Below, in pieces: positions 1 to 11,625 of a stretch of 64,000 nt of DNA. Under the pieces are notes generated by a model. It did no database searches, was not told the origin of the DNA, and saw only the letters and a program-made list of their open reading frames with translations. The position numbers and the translations under genes are program-made. The first letter of the stretch is position 1, and the number at the start of each line of letters is the position of its first letter. The stretch is from Congeria kusceri (taxonomy: Eukaryota; Mollusca; Bivalvia; Myida; Dreissenidae): NCBI GenBank assembly GCA_027627225.1, contig CM051036.1, positions 37,154,426 through 37,218,425 of the forward strand. The letters are read 5' to 3'.

Positions 1-571
1 CTACGCAAATGAAGTAAAAGTAACTTGAACAACATTTCGACGAATTTCGAGACTTATTTCACCACATTTTATTTATAGAAAGATGTTAAATATTTTAGTG
101 TACAAATGCAAAACCTGCTTAAAAGAGCTGGGACGGCTTTCTTTTCGAAAAATAATTCGTTTTTGCGTTTAAACACTATTATTAAAAGCTGTAAAAAAAA
201 AATACAACAATAGCAAACCAGAAACAACAAGAAACCAACTAAAAAGGCAACCAAAATGAAATCCACACATATCGCTGCAACTGTTCCTTTATTGTGCCAT
301 GTACATGTACACTTACAAGTGCACTGTGTACTGTTGCAAGCGAGGATTCTCTACCGTCAGAATTTACTTGCTCATTCTTATGTTCTAGCCACAAACACGA
401 AGGAATTCCGTGACTGCGCTATTATACTAATTTAAAGTGTGTATGTGCGATCTTGCAACGCACATTGTGGAATAATTTAAAACAATCCGAAAAAGTTAAT
501 TACCGTATACTTTTATATAAAATGGAAGAAAAGTTATGAAGAACCATTTTTGCAACAGACGTAATTGACTA
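1..571. other. Gene-less AT-rich flank
   Basis: No coding region, RNA gene or clear repeat boundary seen. The only long open frame (minus, 69-266) is a hydrophobic low-complexity chance frame. The part from about 420 weakly resembles 9920-10000 and may belong to the upstream duplication described at 572-660. Confidence 0.5.
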
Positions 572-660
572 GTTTATAAGTTACAAAATAGTTTCCCACT
601 GTACAGCCGAAAACTCCAATACTTACATGTATATACGCGTACTTGACAGTTGTTGAACGA
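572..660 (+). repeat. Duplicated upstream block, copy 1, first part
   Basis: Matches 10037-10130 in direct orientation, including the shared stretch CTGTACAGCCGAAAAC followed by similar AT-rich sequence. With 1215-1440 it forms a diverged copy of the block upstream of the second small paralogue, suggesting that upstream DNA was duplicated with the gene. Confidence 0.6.
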
Positions 661-682
661 TCATTCTTATTTATGATACTCG

Positions 683-1177
683 CTGATTTTTCTATAGACA
701 AATATCAACATTCTCGTTGTTAAACTACAAAATAAACAACACAAAAAGTAGTCCCGATCTTAGCGGAGCATAGCAAAATGTAGTCGTCATTACAATTACA
801 AAAATAGTTGTCAGATCATGTTAGAATCGAAATAATTTTCGCATTATCGTTGTTTATCGGATTTTCTAACATGATACAATGAAAAAATTATCGTTGTTAA
901 ACTACCCAATAAACAACGCAGAAAGTAGTCCCGATTCTGAGCGGAGCATAGCAAAAAGTATTTCTCATTACAGTTGCAAAAATATATGTTACATCATGTT
1001 CAAATCGAAATCATCAGTAATTTTCGCGTTATCATTGTTTATCGGCCAATAAACAACTATTTGTCGCTCTGATTCGTGGCTATTAAATAACTCGGGCTAA
1101 CGCCCTCATGGTTTAATTCCTACCCATCAGAACTCCAAATCATTGGTTATTGGTCGATAAACAACGATGAATCAAAA
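683..1177 (-). mobile_element. Dispersed element with GGGCGTTAGCCCGAGT motif, copy 1
   Basis: This block is the reverse complement of 10443-10745 and related to 40975-41300. Shared landmarks are the palindromic CTCGGGCTAACGCCCTC (near 1090-1107), several ATAAACAAC words, GCGGAGCATA, and GTTGTTAAACTAC. It contains an internal partial duplication (roughly 705-830 against 893-1010). It sits between the two halves of the duplicated upstream block, so it inserted after that duplication. No coding capacity; probably a non-autonomous transposon. Confidence 0.6.
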
Positions 1178-1214
1178 ATTATTTCTTAAACAATTACTAA
1201 GAAACAAAGCGAAA

Positions 1215-1440
1215 CTTGACAAATGTTTTTGTTTATTCATTCGAAATTTTAGTGATTCATATGTATTTTTTATGTTTTCTCTCTGATTTCAAGTTATTTA
1301 ATCACTTTCACCCGCTTATTTTGAAACAAAATGATTTAACAAATCGTACATATACACTTTAGCATATTTTTTATTCAAAGAGTTTGTCTTACAAATTTTA
1401 GTGGCAAAATATTTACTTTAGTTCAATCGAATATACCATC
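1215..1440 (+). repeat. Duplicated upstream block, copy 1, second part
   Basis: Aligns in direct orientation, with drift, to 10145-10350 (shared order of TTTGTTTAT, TTTTAGTGAT, TTATGTTT, CTGATT, a Gly-poor AT stretch, then ACACTTTA). It continues the block begun at 572-660 after the inserted element. Confidence 0.5.
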
Positions 1441-2837
1441 GAATGTACCATGTAGCTCGCATTTATTAAGATGTTATTTAATATTTCCTTATTTTAAACA
1501 TTAAACACGGATAACAACATATAATAGAACGTGTCAAACAATAAGATGACATCGAGTTCTGCCTTTCATCTTAGCAATGTTACTAAACAAACATATTTTG
1601 GTTTTGAAGCTTGCACTGTGCGCTGATGACAGCATATAGTCATGTCATTTATATTTCAAAGTGTCAACGAACTGAAAACTCTTGAGCGAAAATCTAATAT
1701 TTCATCATCACCATAACGATAATCATTACCATTTTTATTATTATCGTCATTATCATTATCATCGTCATCGTCGTCGTCCTCGTCGTCATCATCATCATCA
1801 TCTTCGTCGTCGTCGTCGCTAATATATTGTTATTTCATCAGTATTATTTTTCTTGATACACTTCTTAATTATATCAGTTATATATAGTATCTTCCTTTTT
1901 ATTCTCCCTTACCCCTTGTACTATCCACGCCTCTAATACATAGAAATTCATGTAACTATATTAAGTAAATAGTCCTAGCTGTTTTTTTCCCGTAAATCTT
2001 TAGGAAATATAACTATTTTAAAAACTGTTTCAGCCAATGTTATACATGATCTTGTACACTTATTAACTTATGTTATGCGTTATCTTGTAAACTGTTAAAA
2101 CCAGTTTCAAACTGGAAACTTATGTCTCAACGAAAATGATATATTTTTTCATCGAAAAGTCGCACGTTCAATCCCCTAATATAACACTCGCCGCAGAGGC
2201 GTTTCGCGGGCACTGAGTACTTCTACTGCTCATGAAGAGTACTCGACGTGGTTGAACAAATAACCAAGGAGGTACACATTAAACATTCTCTCTCAAACAA
2301 AAATATTCGTTTACGCGTTATGCCTATACATGGTTATATATATGCGATCGATATATATTCAAATGATTAGCTATACAATAGCAGGCAGGGAATTTAACTT
2401 ATTCCGCTTTGCATAAACGAATTTCGAGGAGTTTCAAATTCCAAAATCCAGTTCTAGGCAGAAAAATACACACCCTTTCACTTGTCAGTATCGTGGCAAG
2501 CGTTTAGGCTTTAATTCATTATAATGCAATGCGGGTAGTGCGCAATCAATATAACCGTAGAAATTCAATATGCAAATACTCAACCAATTATCCCGTTGGC
2601 TGACTCAAACTTTCGTATTTTTAAATTCAAATTTGACACTGGGAAAATAAAGCGAGGAAGATGGCCTTAAGATTGTATCAAATCATAAGTGACTGCAGTG
2701 GGTTCAGAATAAACTTGTTTCGAGCGAGCGTTGCCTTTAATTGTACCAATAGTCGACACTGTGTCACACAGAGGGTTGTCTGAAGGTAGCAAGGATACGT
2801 AGACAAGGTTTGCTTGTATTACAATATGCATCTAGCT
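1441..2837. other. Gene-less stretch with a trinucleotide tract
   Basis: No gene seen. It holds an interrupted ATC/GTC trinucleotide tract at about 1704-1822. The rest is unique-looking AT-rich DNA. Confidence 0.5.
1704..1822. repeat. Interrupted ATC/GTC microsatellite
   Basis: Runs of CATCATCAT, CGTCGTCGTC and ATTATTATC alternate over about 120 bp. It is noncoding. Confidence 0.85.
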
Positions 2838-3075
2838 TAATAACAACAACAGCAGCAGCAAGAACAACAATAGGAACAGAAACAACATTCAAATAATAAT
2901 ATATATTGATGACATCACAAGCGAATAACAAGAACAGAAACAACAACAGTACAGTTCTAATAATATACATGCAACATTAATAAAAGAAATATTAATTGTT
3001 GTAATAATCAAAGCAATACTACTACTATAAGAACAACAACAGCAGCAGCAACAACAACAACAACGACATCAACGA

Positions 3076-3148
<73 letters not shown>

Positions 3149-3178
3149 CACTACTATTGCTACTACTACTATTGCTAG

Positions 3179-3244
<66 letters not shown>

Positions 3245-3408
3245 CACTACCACTACCACTACTACTGCTACTACTACTACTACTACTACTACTACTAAAG
3301 GTCTACTACTACTACTACTATTTACTACTACTGCTACTGCTACTAAAGCTCCACTACTACACTAATACTACTACAACTACTAATACTACAACAACAACAA
3401 CAACAACA

Positions 3409-3500
<92 letters not shown>
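2838..3500. repeat. Compound trinucleotide microsatellite (AAC, CTA, AAT)
   Basis: Starts with AAC/CAG-type repeats, passes through about 300 bp of (CTA)n with scattered interruptions, then (AAC)n, (ACT)n and finally (AAT)n. Open frames of poly-Leu, poly-Thr and poly-Val on both strands are by-products of the period of three and are not genes. It lies about 160 bp upstream of the TATA-like motif of the first small paralogue. Confidence 0.95.
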
Positions 3501-3665
3501 GAGGTTTCTGAAATTACTCCACACCTAAAACTTGCACAAATAAACAAATGAACTCTCACTTAAAGCAATGATTAAGAGCATTAATGTTTTCTTTGTTCAT
3601 GCATACTTTTTGAATGCCCCTCGCACCGATGCGCAGCTTGGTGGCGGATTCGCTCAGCAACGCAA

Positions 3666-3675
3666 CTATATAAAC
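3666..3675 (+). promoter_or_regulatory. TATA box candidate, small paralogue 1
   Basis: CTATATAAAC, identical to the motif at 11151-11160 ahead of paralogue 2. If transcription starts ~30 bp downstream, the first exon would end at the strong donor ACAG/GTAAGA (3729) and join at TTGTTCTAG (ends about 4001), giving a short noncoding first exon and a ~270-bp 5' UTR intron. The promoter and splice sites are read from motif only. Confidence 0.4.
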
Positions 3676-4076
3676 TCTGAAATTGTTAAAAAGTATTCCA
3701 AATAACAATATTGATGGTTATAATACAGGTAAGAATGATATAAAAACGATGCAAATATAATTTGAATTAAAATATTATCTGCACTAGTCTGATAACCAGA
3801 ATTTGATCAAGTAATTGTACGTTTGTCTCGAAATCGCCGCGCTATTACAATTCAAACTACTTAAAAGTATTTCTAAAATGATACATACAGAAAAGAACAG
3901 AACAGAACTTATTATTTAACATTTTAACCTGAATTTCATTTTACATATATTAAAGTAGATTATCATTTTTGGTATAATGCAATAGTTTATTGTTGTTCTA
4001 GGTGTTATAAGAAACAAGAACACCCCAGCGTTCATAAGGTCTTAACACCTAAGCGTCTGTGTTGATTCATATCGCA

Positions 4077-4370
4077 ATGAGCTGGGAAAACACTTGGGGG
4101 AGTACGTGGGGAACCAGCGGGCTCTCTAGCTCTTCCGGTTCCCAGTCGACACCGGAAGGACAACACGTCGTTTCCTGTCTGGCCGGAAGGAGCGGCTGGG
4201 GGTACAGCGGCTGGAACAGTGGTTACTATGACGAGAGTTGCAAAGGTTGCCAGCATTCACGATCGTCACTTCCGTTTGGCGGCAGCGGCGGTCAGAAGAA
4301 AAATGGCGTCATTACCGTGCTGTCGCTATTTGGGGCGTATCAAGCGACGAAAAGCTTTCTGGATAAATGA
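4077..4370 (+). CDS. Small Trp/Gly/Ser-rich protein, paralogue 1
   Basis: An unrecognised 97-aa protein. The start is the ATG at 4077 (an upstream in-frame TTG is not needed). The N-terminal ~27 residues are W/G/S-rich (WENTWGSTWG). A conserved core follows: P-E-G-x-H, then SC-[LI]-AG, WGxxGWN, YYDEsCxGC and RSSxPFG. His and Cys fall in the spacing H-x3-C-x20-C-x2-C, the same in all three paralogues and suggestive of a metal site (inference). The C-terminus is a short hydrophobic stretch (VITVLSLFGAYQ). There is no signal peptide and no Cys pairing typical of secreted toxins or defensins. Codon use and GC are clearly higher than the flanks, as expected for real coding DNA. The coding part has no intron. 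Function unknown. Confidence 0.82.
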   Translation: MSWENTWGSTWGTSGLSSSSGSQSTPEGQHVVSCLAGRSGWGYSGWNSGYYDESCKGCQHSRSSLPFGGSGGQKKNGVITVLSLFGAYQATKSFLDK

Positions 4371-5362
4371 CGGTTAACGCTGGAAATACTCAGCATATAC
4401 ATGTACAGTATTTTTAACGGTGCAGTTTTATTATATAATGTAGCATAGAACTATAAATGGCGTCTTTACGTGGATAACTGTGATTCATAAACATTGTTGT
4501 TAAAGAAATGTCAAATGTGATTGGCCTAACACGGGATAATTTCATTTCATATCAAAAACTTGATGCGATCACAAACAGAAAATGTGAAGAATAGGACTGT
4601 GATGTGTGATGTGTGAATAATGAGACCCCTTTTCTTCAACGTGAAAATATGATTTGTGAAAAATATTGTTCTACACACGTGTATGTCATTTGTATGTTGT
4701 CTTCGTTGGTTAACAGCGTTTGAACGTAGGTTCACATAGAATATGGTCTCAAAAATAATAATCTAGAGCTTTTAAAATGCAATTTTGTTTATTGTGAAAG
4801 TATTTAGGTGCAATATTTTATATGCTTTTTTATACATGGATATTAAAGAAATAATCTTTGATGCTGTTGTTGGTGTTCTTTTACCATACGAACACCTTTT
4901 TTAAACGAAGTAGAACGCAAAAGCGTCGGTTATAGCTATAGCTGTCTTCTGCATGTACATTCATTGCATATTTTAACCCTAAAAGGAAACCGTACATCGT
5001 CTATATTAGTCAAACAAATAATGGAAAGGACATTTCGATAATTTATCTGTCGGAACCAAAAAATACCTTCGAACAAATTGACAAGAGAAACTACCGAAAG
5101 ATACACCATTTTTGTCTGGAATGCTGAGGGCGTGTTTTCAATGTCATATATTTAGTGAAATTCTTTCAAGCGTTTTTAACGATAGCCAGTTTTGTATAAC
5201 TATCTTAACCGCATTAAGACCGAAATTTGAAAGGAAATTGCTTTATATATAATCTCTTTACTTCACTGACGGACAGGAAATACAGGATATTATCTTGGTT
5301 TGATCTCTTCAATTACAGCTTGCGACACACAACTAAGACGCTGAAACTCTTTGTTTAATTTA
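4371..5362. other. 3' flank of paralogue 1, no gene
   Basis: AT-rich. It holds a possible poly-A signal (ATTAAA near 4840) but nothing else I can support. Confidence 0.5.
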
Positions 5363-5363
5363 A

Positions 5364-5773
5364 GGTAAGGCCATACCAAATTGATTCTATGTTTAGTGTC
5401 CTCGGGTTGGCAGGTTTTTGGACGCCTGAACGAAAAAAAAAAAATCAATTTTGACAATGTGAAATATCTAGTTGGAATGCATATAAAATTGGAAAAAAAT
5501 GACTTTTAAGTGTGTTGTTTTTTAAAAAAAAGAAAAAAGTGTGCAATATAGTCATTTTACACTGTTCAAATACTGTGTTAAAGTAGGTTCCTAATATGAA
5601 GATGATATATAACAGTTTTGCAGGTAAACATTTGATTCAGCTTGTACCACTGCCATGAATAAGTTGTGAAAGGAAAATGTTTTTATAGACTCAATGTTTG
5701 TTTTTCCTGCCTGGCTTGTAGGGTTCGAATAATCACGGGGACGTTAAACATAGAATCAAATGTGTATGACCTA
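5364..5773. mobile_element. Non-autonomous TIR element (MITE), ~410 bp
   Basis: The left end reads AAGGCCATACCAAATTGATT and the right end, reversed, reads TAGGTCATACACATTTGATT. Both continue into CTATGTTTARYGTCC, giving ~45-bp imperfect terminal inverted repeats. The interior is AT-rich and noncoding. Confidence 0.75.
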
Positions 5774-6696
5774 ACTCATCTTCCTACGGAAATTTGAAAC
5801 TGTCGCCTGGCAAAGGGAACCTGTAAGGCGGTTGCATCCGGTTTACCACAATTGAATCACCAATCGCTAATGAAACACTACGTTGTGCACACTATATATC
5901 TACCGTCGTGCTTTTTTCATTCGTATATAGGTATTTGTTTAAAGCATGTGCGTTATTTTGTACCATTTATGGATTGCAAAACACGTGTGCATCGGCGTAG
6001 CGTATCCGCTTGCATTTACATGTGAAAATGGGTACAATAAAGGACACTAAAGGCGGATTTGATGGGCACGGAAACGGCGTAACCCCTCCCCCACCCCACG
6101 CATTCACACCGTAAACTTGTCTTAAATTCGATTATATTGTAACTGCGCAACGCTTTCTCGTCGAAGAATGATATCTATAAGTTCATCAGTTGTCTTATCA
6201 CGTTGTGTTGCACAGAAAATTAGAACACGTTTGTAAGCACCTGAACTTCGATATCGCGCAATTTAACTGACATTGTTTTGCAAAATTATTATAATATGTA
6301 TAGGTTGTTCGATAGTGAATGTGTTCGCCCCACCCAATCTAGCTCTAAACCGTATTATTGCGCCTGGACACCCCCTCCCGCCCGTGAGCTTACTCGAGAG
6401 TACAAATGGATATTGTTTACTTATGATTTTGAATGCAAGTTAAACATTTCTATACGTGTGTTATATATGTATATAAGTATCATACAGTGAATGTTTTATA
6501 TTTTGATTACGTACGAGTATAATACAGACATTAATTTATACTGTATATTAGTGGTCAAATTGGATTATGGTCATTCCTTTCTCTACCTCATAATGACTGA
6601 ACATAACAGGAAATATATTTTTACAGAAAATATGTTTTAAGCAGTTGCCATGGATATACATGAACTCGATCGTTTTTGTTTCTGTTTCGAAATCGG
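5774..6696. other. Gene-less stretch
   Basis: No coding or RNA features supported. Confidence 0.5.
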
Positions 6697-6880
6697 CTGT
6701 CCGGCTAGCCCATTGTTTGGTACACCCGCTTCTCACCTAGGCGTCCCGGGTTCGCTCCCAATCGGCGCAAGTAAGTTTGATTGGTGGTCACCAAACCGGA
6801 TAGGTTGGGTGTCCTCCGGGTACTCCGGCTTCCCCCCACAACACAAGACCACACCAAAATTACAAATATTTCATTTAGAT
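6697..6880 (+). mobile_element. tRNA-headed SINE
   Basis: A tRNA-like head carries an A-box-like TAGCCCATTGTTTGGTA and a B box GGGTTCGCTCCC (about 6749). It is followed by a GC-rich body containing TCCTCCGGGTACTCCGGCTT, a motif I recognise from many invertebrate SINEs, and an A/T-rich tail ending near 6880. It does not fold into a functional tRNA. Confidence 0.7.
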
Positions 6881-6884
6881 AAAT

Positions 6885-8362
6885 AGCTGGAAATTGCAGC
6901 TATATTCAAAATTAGTCCCAACTTTCGATATTCAAAATTCGATGAGTCTAAAAGTAAATAAGGCACGGGTGCTGGGACATACCCCGGGACCTAACTTAAT
7001 GCAGCTTGGGCGCTGGAGGACCTCATAAACTTGTAAACACACACTCTGTTTCAAAATTACTCAATTAAAAACACAAAACCAATATGTCACGATCGACCGT
7101 ATCAAAAATTGAAATAGAAGAACGCCGTACAGAGCTCGTATTTACAACGAATCTTACTCGAAACTAAAGAAAAATCATACAATTCGGAAAATTTGATAAA
7201 TAGATTTCTGATGACGAATTATTATTTATACACATAAGTTGCAATATAATTCAAAGTGCAATATAGATCTATATTCAGCATTTGTCATGTACGTTTTCCA
7301 AGGCATAGTGTTTCAAACCCAAGTTATATTCTAGAGTTATTTTCAGCTTAAGTTAAGAATAACTTAATGAATATTTTTAAATATTGGCCCAGCTGGATGC
7401 CAATATTTACAAGCAATTACTAAATAGTGAAATGATCATAAAAGGAGTCAGCGATGATAACGAAATTGTATGCAGCATGTGATGGATTAGTATTGATGAC
7501 ATTAACGAATCGTGTGCAAGAACATGAGTCACTATCAGATTAGGAAAATACACGTTAAACGACCAGACATTACATCTCCAAAACGACACTAAAACAACTT
7601 GAAGTTTAATGGGGGAAATTGTTAAATCAATATTGTTTTGTTGACAATGTTATAAAACTTATCTAGACATTTTCCTAATCATAGACATAGATCCTTTTTA
7701 AATTGTTGTTTTATTAACAGAACTGTTCACATAAAGTATGTCAATGAACTTCGCGTTATATCATCAATACATATGCATGTACGCTGAACACCTGTCCTTC
7801 TATTTAACTCGAGAGGTTACTGAATAGTGTGTATAGCAAAACGTTTAATAGAAAAAAATATTCCCTCACCCCTCAAGAAACAACCCCCAACAAAAACAAC
7901 ACAAACACACAAAACACCACCACCACCAATAACAACAACACAAGAAAATAACAACAAAAACAACTTTTTTTTCAAGTTATCACCTTTCTTTCGAATGAGA
8001 CAATAGCGTGATCCGGAACTGCATGCTTCCTTTTTAGTGCTATTTTAATGGTAAACATAAAGAAATTAATAATCTTGCTTGTTTGGCACAAACAAACTAA
8101 TAAGTGTCCGATTGACTGTATCCAGCTCTCGACTGAATGAAATGTGTTGAACACATGATCTTTTTAATAGGAAGTCGCACAATGTCAACACGCATTGTTT
8201 ATAAGTTTTTAGGACACTCATTAAATACATATAGCAGCTGCCCCTAAAACATGACACTTTTTTTGAACGTCCGAAAACATAGGCAAAATATGGTAAATAA
8301 AATGAGAAAATATCAATTATTAATAAATGACACAGTTGAAGTCTTTATGCATTTTAATTACA
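6885..8362. other. Gene-less stretch
   Basis: No gene seen. A low-complexity CA/AAC-rich tract lies at 7865-7965. Short open frames here show no domain or composition signal. Confidence 0.5.
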
Positions 8363-8590
8363 TATGAGGCGTGTCGTGGGAAACCCGGGCTTAAGGCATG
8401 TGCGTAAAGTGTCGTAAAGTGTCCACACAGGCTAATCCAGGACGACACTTTCCGCTTTTATGGTATTTTCTGTTGCAACGAAGACTCTTCTAAACTTAAA
8501 TCCTTGAAACAGAGAATACCATAAAAGCGGAAAGTGCAGACCTGGATTAGCCTGTGCGGACTGCACTGTTTTCCCACTACACGCCACAAT
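8363..8590. mobile_element. Palindromic MITE family, copy 1
   Basis: Ends GAGGCGTGTCGTGGGAAA and (inverted) GTGGCGTGTAGTGGGAAAA. The inside carries a second, nested inverted repeat (GCGTAAAGTGTCG, CAGGCTAATCC) around a loop with ATAAAAGCGGAAAGTG. The same structure occurs at 12538, 13851 and 47558. This copy has lost part of the left inner arm. Confidence 0.85.
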
Positions 8591-9485
8591 TATTCTGTTG
8601 TTTTTTTTGTTTTTGTTATAACAATGAAAAGATAAAATGCATTTTAAACTAAATAACTTAAACTATAACTTATACATTACACCTCAAACGTTTTTGATTA
8701 TTTTATTATTTCTTCTATCAATGGTAACAAAAGATGGGAAAATATAAATAAAATTGATAACCTTGAAAATAAACGTCAAAGCAACTTGGAATTAGCATAT
8801 TAGTTTAAAAGTTACAGTCTAAAAATGGTTTTGTGTGATTTTTATGTTTTATCAATATTAGAAGAAAACAATAACACCTATTTGACAACCGTTCTTTGAT
8901 CAAGAAATAAACCCAAGCCGGTACAACCTTGAAATTAAAAATGTTTGCAATTGTTGTTTCATAATCGGACTCCTTTAAAATCATAGCCGGGTTACTTTTG
9001 CATAACTTAAAATATGAAATCAAATCCTTGTAATTGTTGATAGAAAAACGTTTAGGTTACTTTAAGTTGATATTAAATTTAATGTTCACAAAAGGCATAC
9101 CAGAACCGGACTATCAGTTAAAAATTACAAATCGTTTTTGTCCTTGTAATGATCGGACGTAGCTGTCAGAACAAATTATGCATTGTCTTAAGTGAACTTG
9201 ACGCGTAATCCGATCAATAGATAGATAAATAAGACTGTGAACTGATCAATAGCTTGAACTTTATCGGCGGCGTATTTGACTCGATATTTTTCGCATTACC
9301 CCAGGTCCGTTGTTCGAAACTGTCCACGTGTAAAATTTCAATCACCTTCGGGTATCAATGGACGAAATTTGAAACGTTTAATTACAAAAACAGAATAATT
9401 TATAATAATGACGATTAGCAATAATATGACATTAAAACTTGTACTTAGCATCGACGCAAGAAGCGTTAAAGTCCCATTGCCGCTC
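8591..9485. other. Gene-less stretch
   Basis: AT-rich, nothing recognised. Confidence 0.5.
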
Positions 9486-9945
9486 TACAGCAAATACAAA
9501 ACAGACTCTCTTTAATGTGTGTATGTACGATCTTACGATCTTAATGTGTGTATGTACGATCTTACGATCTTACAACAAATACAAAACAGACTCTCTTTAA
9601 TGTGTGTATGTAAGATCATACGATCTTAATGTGTGTATGTACGATCTTACGATCTTACAACAAATACAAAACAGACTCTCTTTAATGTGTGTATGTAAGA
9701 TCATACGATCTTAATGTGTGTATGTACGATCTTACGATCTTACAACAAATACAAAACAGACTCTCTTTAATGTGTGTATGTAAGATCATACGATCTTAAT
9801 GTGTGTATGTAAGATCATACGATCTTAATGTGTGTATGTACGATCTTACGATCTTACGATCTTAATGTGTGTATGTACGATCTTACGATCTTACGATCTT
9901 ACAACAAATACAAAACAGACTCTCTTTAATGTGTGTATGTACGAT
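9486..9945 (+). repeat. Tandem repeat, ~85-bp higher-order unit
   Basis: The phrase CAAATACAAAACAGACTCTC recurs at about 9491, 9575, 9661, 9746 and 9904. Between copies are one to several 29-38-bp subunits of TTAATGTGTGTATGTACGAT followed by CTTACGAT variants. The unexpanded counterpart is a single TGTGTGTATGTGCGATCTTG-like phrase near 440. Confidence 0.9.
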
Positions 9946-10036
9946 CGTACAACAGCCATTGTGTCAAAGTTATCGGGCATTATTATTCGATTGAAAATGA
10001 ATTTAGTAGAACCATTGATGTAAAACCCATAATTGA

Positions 10037-10350
10037 GTTTTTTTTTGTAAACAAATTATTTCCGACTGTACAGCCGAAAACACGAATACATTTACGTTTC
10101 CTAGACAACTATTTTAGGTAACGCAATACTCATTAACGTAGCAAAGGTCTACAAAGTGTTTGTTTATAAATCGTTTAACCTTTTAGTGATCCTGTCATTA
10201 TGTTTATGTTTCTATATATTATATCTGATTGCAAGATATTTGTATAACTTTTAGCTGCTTATTTTTAAAATAATAAACATAAAACACTCGTACAAACACA
10301 CTTTAATCGTTAGTGTTTTTAACACATTATTTCAATCAAGAGTAAAAATA
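10037..10350 (+). repeat. Duplicated upstream block, copy 2
   Basis: Direct counterpart of 572-660 plus 1215-1440, here uninterrupted. It lies about 1 kb upstream of the second small paralogue, whereas copy 1 lies ~3 kb upstream of the first. Confidence 0.6.
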
Positions 10351-10442
10351 ATATATATTAAGGATTTGTTTTTGTATCGGAGTCAATCCATCAGCAAGAA
10401 GAAGAAATATTGTTTACTTAGGAACTAATTTTCGATGTATCG

Positions 10443-10760
10443 TTCTTTATCGACCAATAAACAACGATTTGGAGTTTTGATGAGTATGAAGTAAATCACG
10501 AGGGCGTTAGCCCGAGTTGTTTAAATACCACGCACCAGAACGACAAACAGTTGTTCATCGGCCGATAAACAACGAAAATGCGAAAATTATGTCGATTCAA
10601 GCATGATTTGACATATATTTTTGCAATTGTAATTGGAAGTACTTTATTATGCTCCGCTCGGAATCGGGGTTTCTTTTGGCGTTGTTTATTGGGTAGTTTA
10701 ACAACAATAGTTTTGTTCTTCGTCTATAGAAAGATAAGCGAATATCATGTTAGAATGTTT
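10443..10760 (+). mobile_element. Dispersed element with GGGCGTTAGCCCGAGT motif, copy 2
   Basis: Inverted relative to 683-1177 and in the same orientation as 40975-41300. It contains CACGAGGGCGTTAGCCCGAG, GCTCCGCTCGGAATCGGG and GGGTAGTTTAACAACAATAG. The open frame running through it (10578-10820) is not conserved between copies, so I do not call a gene. Confidence 0.6.
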
Positions 10761-11150
10761 GATTGTGGAGACATCGGACCTTTAATATTCTTTTGGAACT
10801 TCCAAAAATATGAAGCTTGATAAAGAATCAATGTTTCATTTAATAGCAGCAGTTAACATAAAACTCAAAACAGACTTAAATTGGACGAGTCTTCGCCAGA
10901 AACGTTTATAAATCGGAATTTCGAAATAAGCACTGAAGTCGATATTTTTTTATGAAGTTAATGAAGAAAAATATTTATTTTGAGCAGAAAAGTAGAACAT
11001 ACAAAGCAAGATATTTTAACATAGTGTTAAAAAAAGACAATTTTGATTGCTACAGGAGCAATTATATTATCGACTTTATTGAACTGGAGGAACGCATATG
11101 TTGACATTTGAACGGACATTATCACAATCTTAAAAGTGAAGTGCGAATAT

Positions 11151-11160
11151 CTATATAAAC
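11151..11160 (+). promoter_or_regulatory. TATA box candidate, small paralogue 2
   Basis: CTATATAAAC, about 190 bp before the ATG and identical to the motif ahead of paralogue 1. Confidence 0.45.
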
Positions 11161-11343
11161 ATGTATACGCAGTAAGTCAGATTCAAGAACCGAGCATCTG
11201 CAAAGGGATGTTAGTCTCTGGGACAATTTTGGACAGTATTATAAAACAAACGTAGAATTTAGGTCTTTATAATATAGCCATCGCATTTAACGCGTTCAAC
11301 GGTTTCCTTCCCTTGTCACTAATACGAAACGTCTTGAGGCACG

Positions 11344-11625
11344 ATGGTTTGGGGCGACGACTGGGGAAACCGCGGATTCACGGGATCCATTTCCGGTGGT
11401 GGACGAGCGGAAAACAAGACGCCGGAAGGAACACACGTCGGATGTTGCATCGCCGGAAACCGACCATTAGGCGGCGGCGGGTGGGGAACGCCGTATTACA
11501 ACGACAGATGCCCTGGGTGCCGACGGGACCGGTCGGCTTCGCGGTTCCCGTCCAGTAAAGGTGTCGGTGAAACGCTCAAAGTCGGAAGTCTGTATACGGC
11601 CGCCAAAGTCAGTCTCTGGGGATAA
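11344..11625 (+). CDS. Small Trp/Gly-rich protein, paralogue 2
   Basis: A 93-aa member of the family at 4077 and 22791. It keeps the ordered landmarks WGxxWG, TPEGTH, CIAG, GWG, YYnDrCpGC and RS, and the H-x3-C-x20-C-x2-C pattern. It has an extra Cys directly before the second ligand (GCC). It differs in having Gly/Arg instead of Ser runs and a C-terminal KVGSLYTAAKVSLWG. The codons are markedly GC-rich (CCGGAAGG, GGCGGCGGCG) against an AT-rich background. The coding part is intronless, starting at the ATG at 11344. A possible poly-A signal AATAAA lies near 11845. Most diverged of the three; function unknown. Confidence 0.78.
   Translation: MVWGDDWGNRGFTGSISGGGRAENKTPEGTHVGCCIAGNRPLGGGGWGTPYYNDRCPGCRRDRSASRFPSSKGVGETLKVGSLYTAAKVSLWG

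Noticed and set aside
3008..3528. Open frames of poly-Val, poly-Leu, poly-Thr and poly-Asn on both strands
   Set aside because: They follow the trinucleotide microsatellite and stop at its edges; no start context, domain or splice sites.
4077..4370. Antimicrobial peptide or toxin identity for the small Cys-containing family
   Set aside because: No signal peptide, too few cysteines and a spacing unlike known secreted peptides.
10578..10820. 80-aa plus-strand frame with basic and hydrophobic parts
   Set aside because: Lies in a dispersed element and is not kept in the other two copies.
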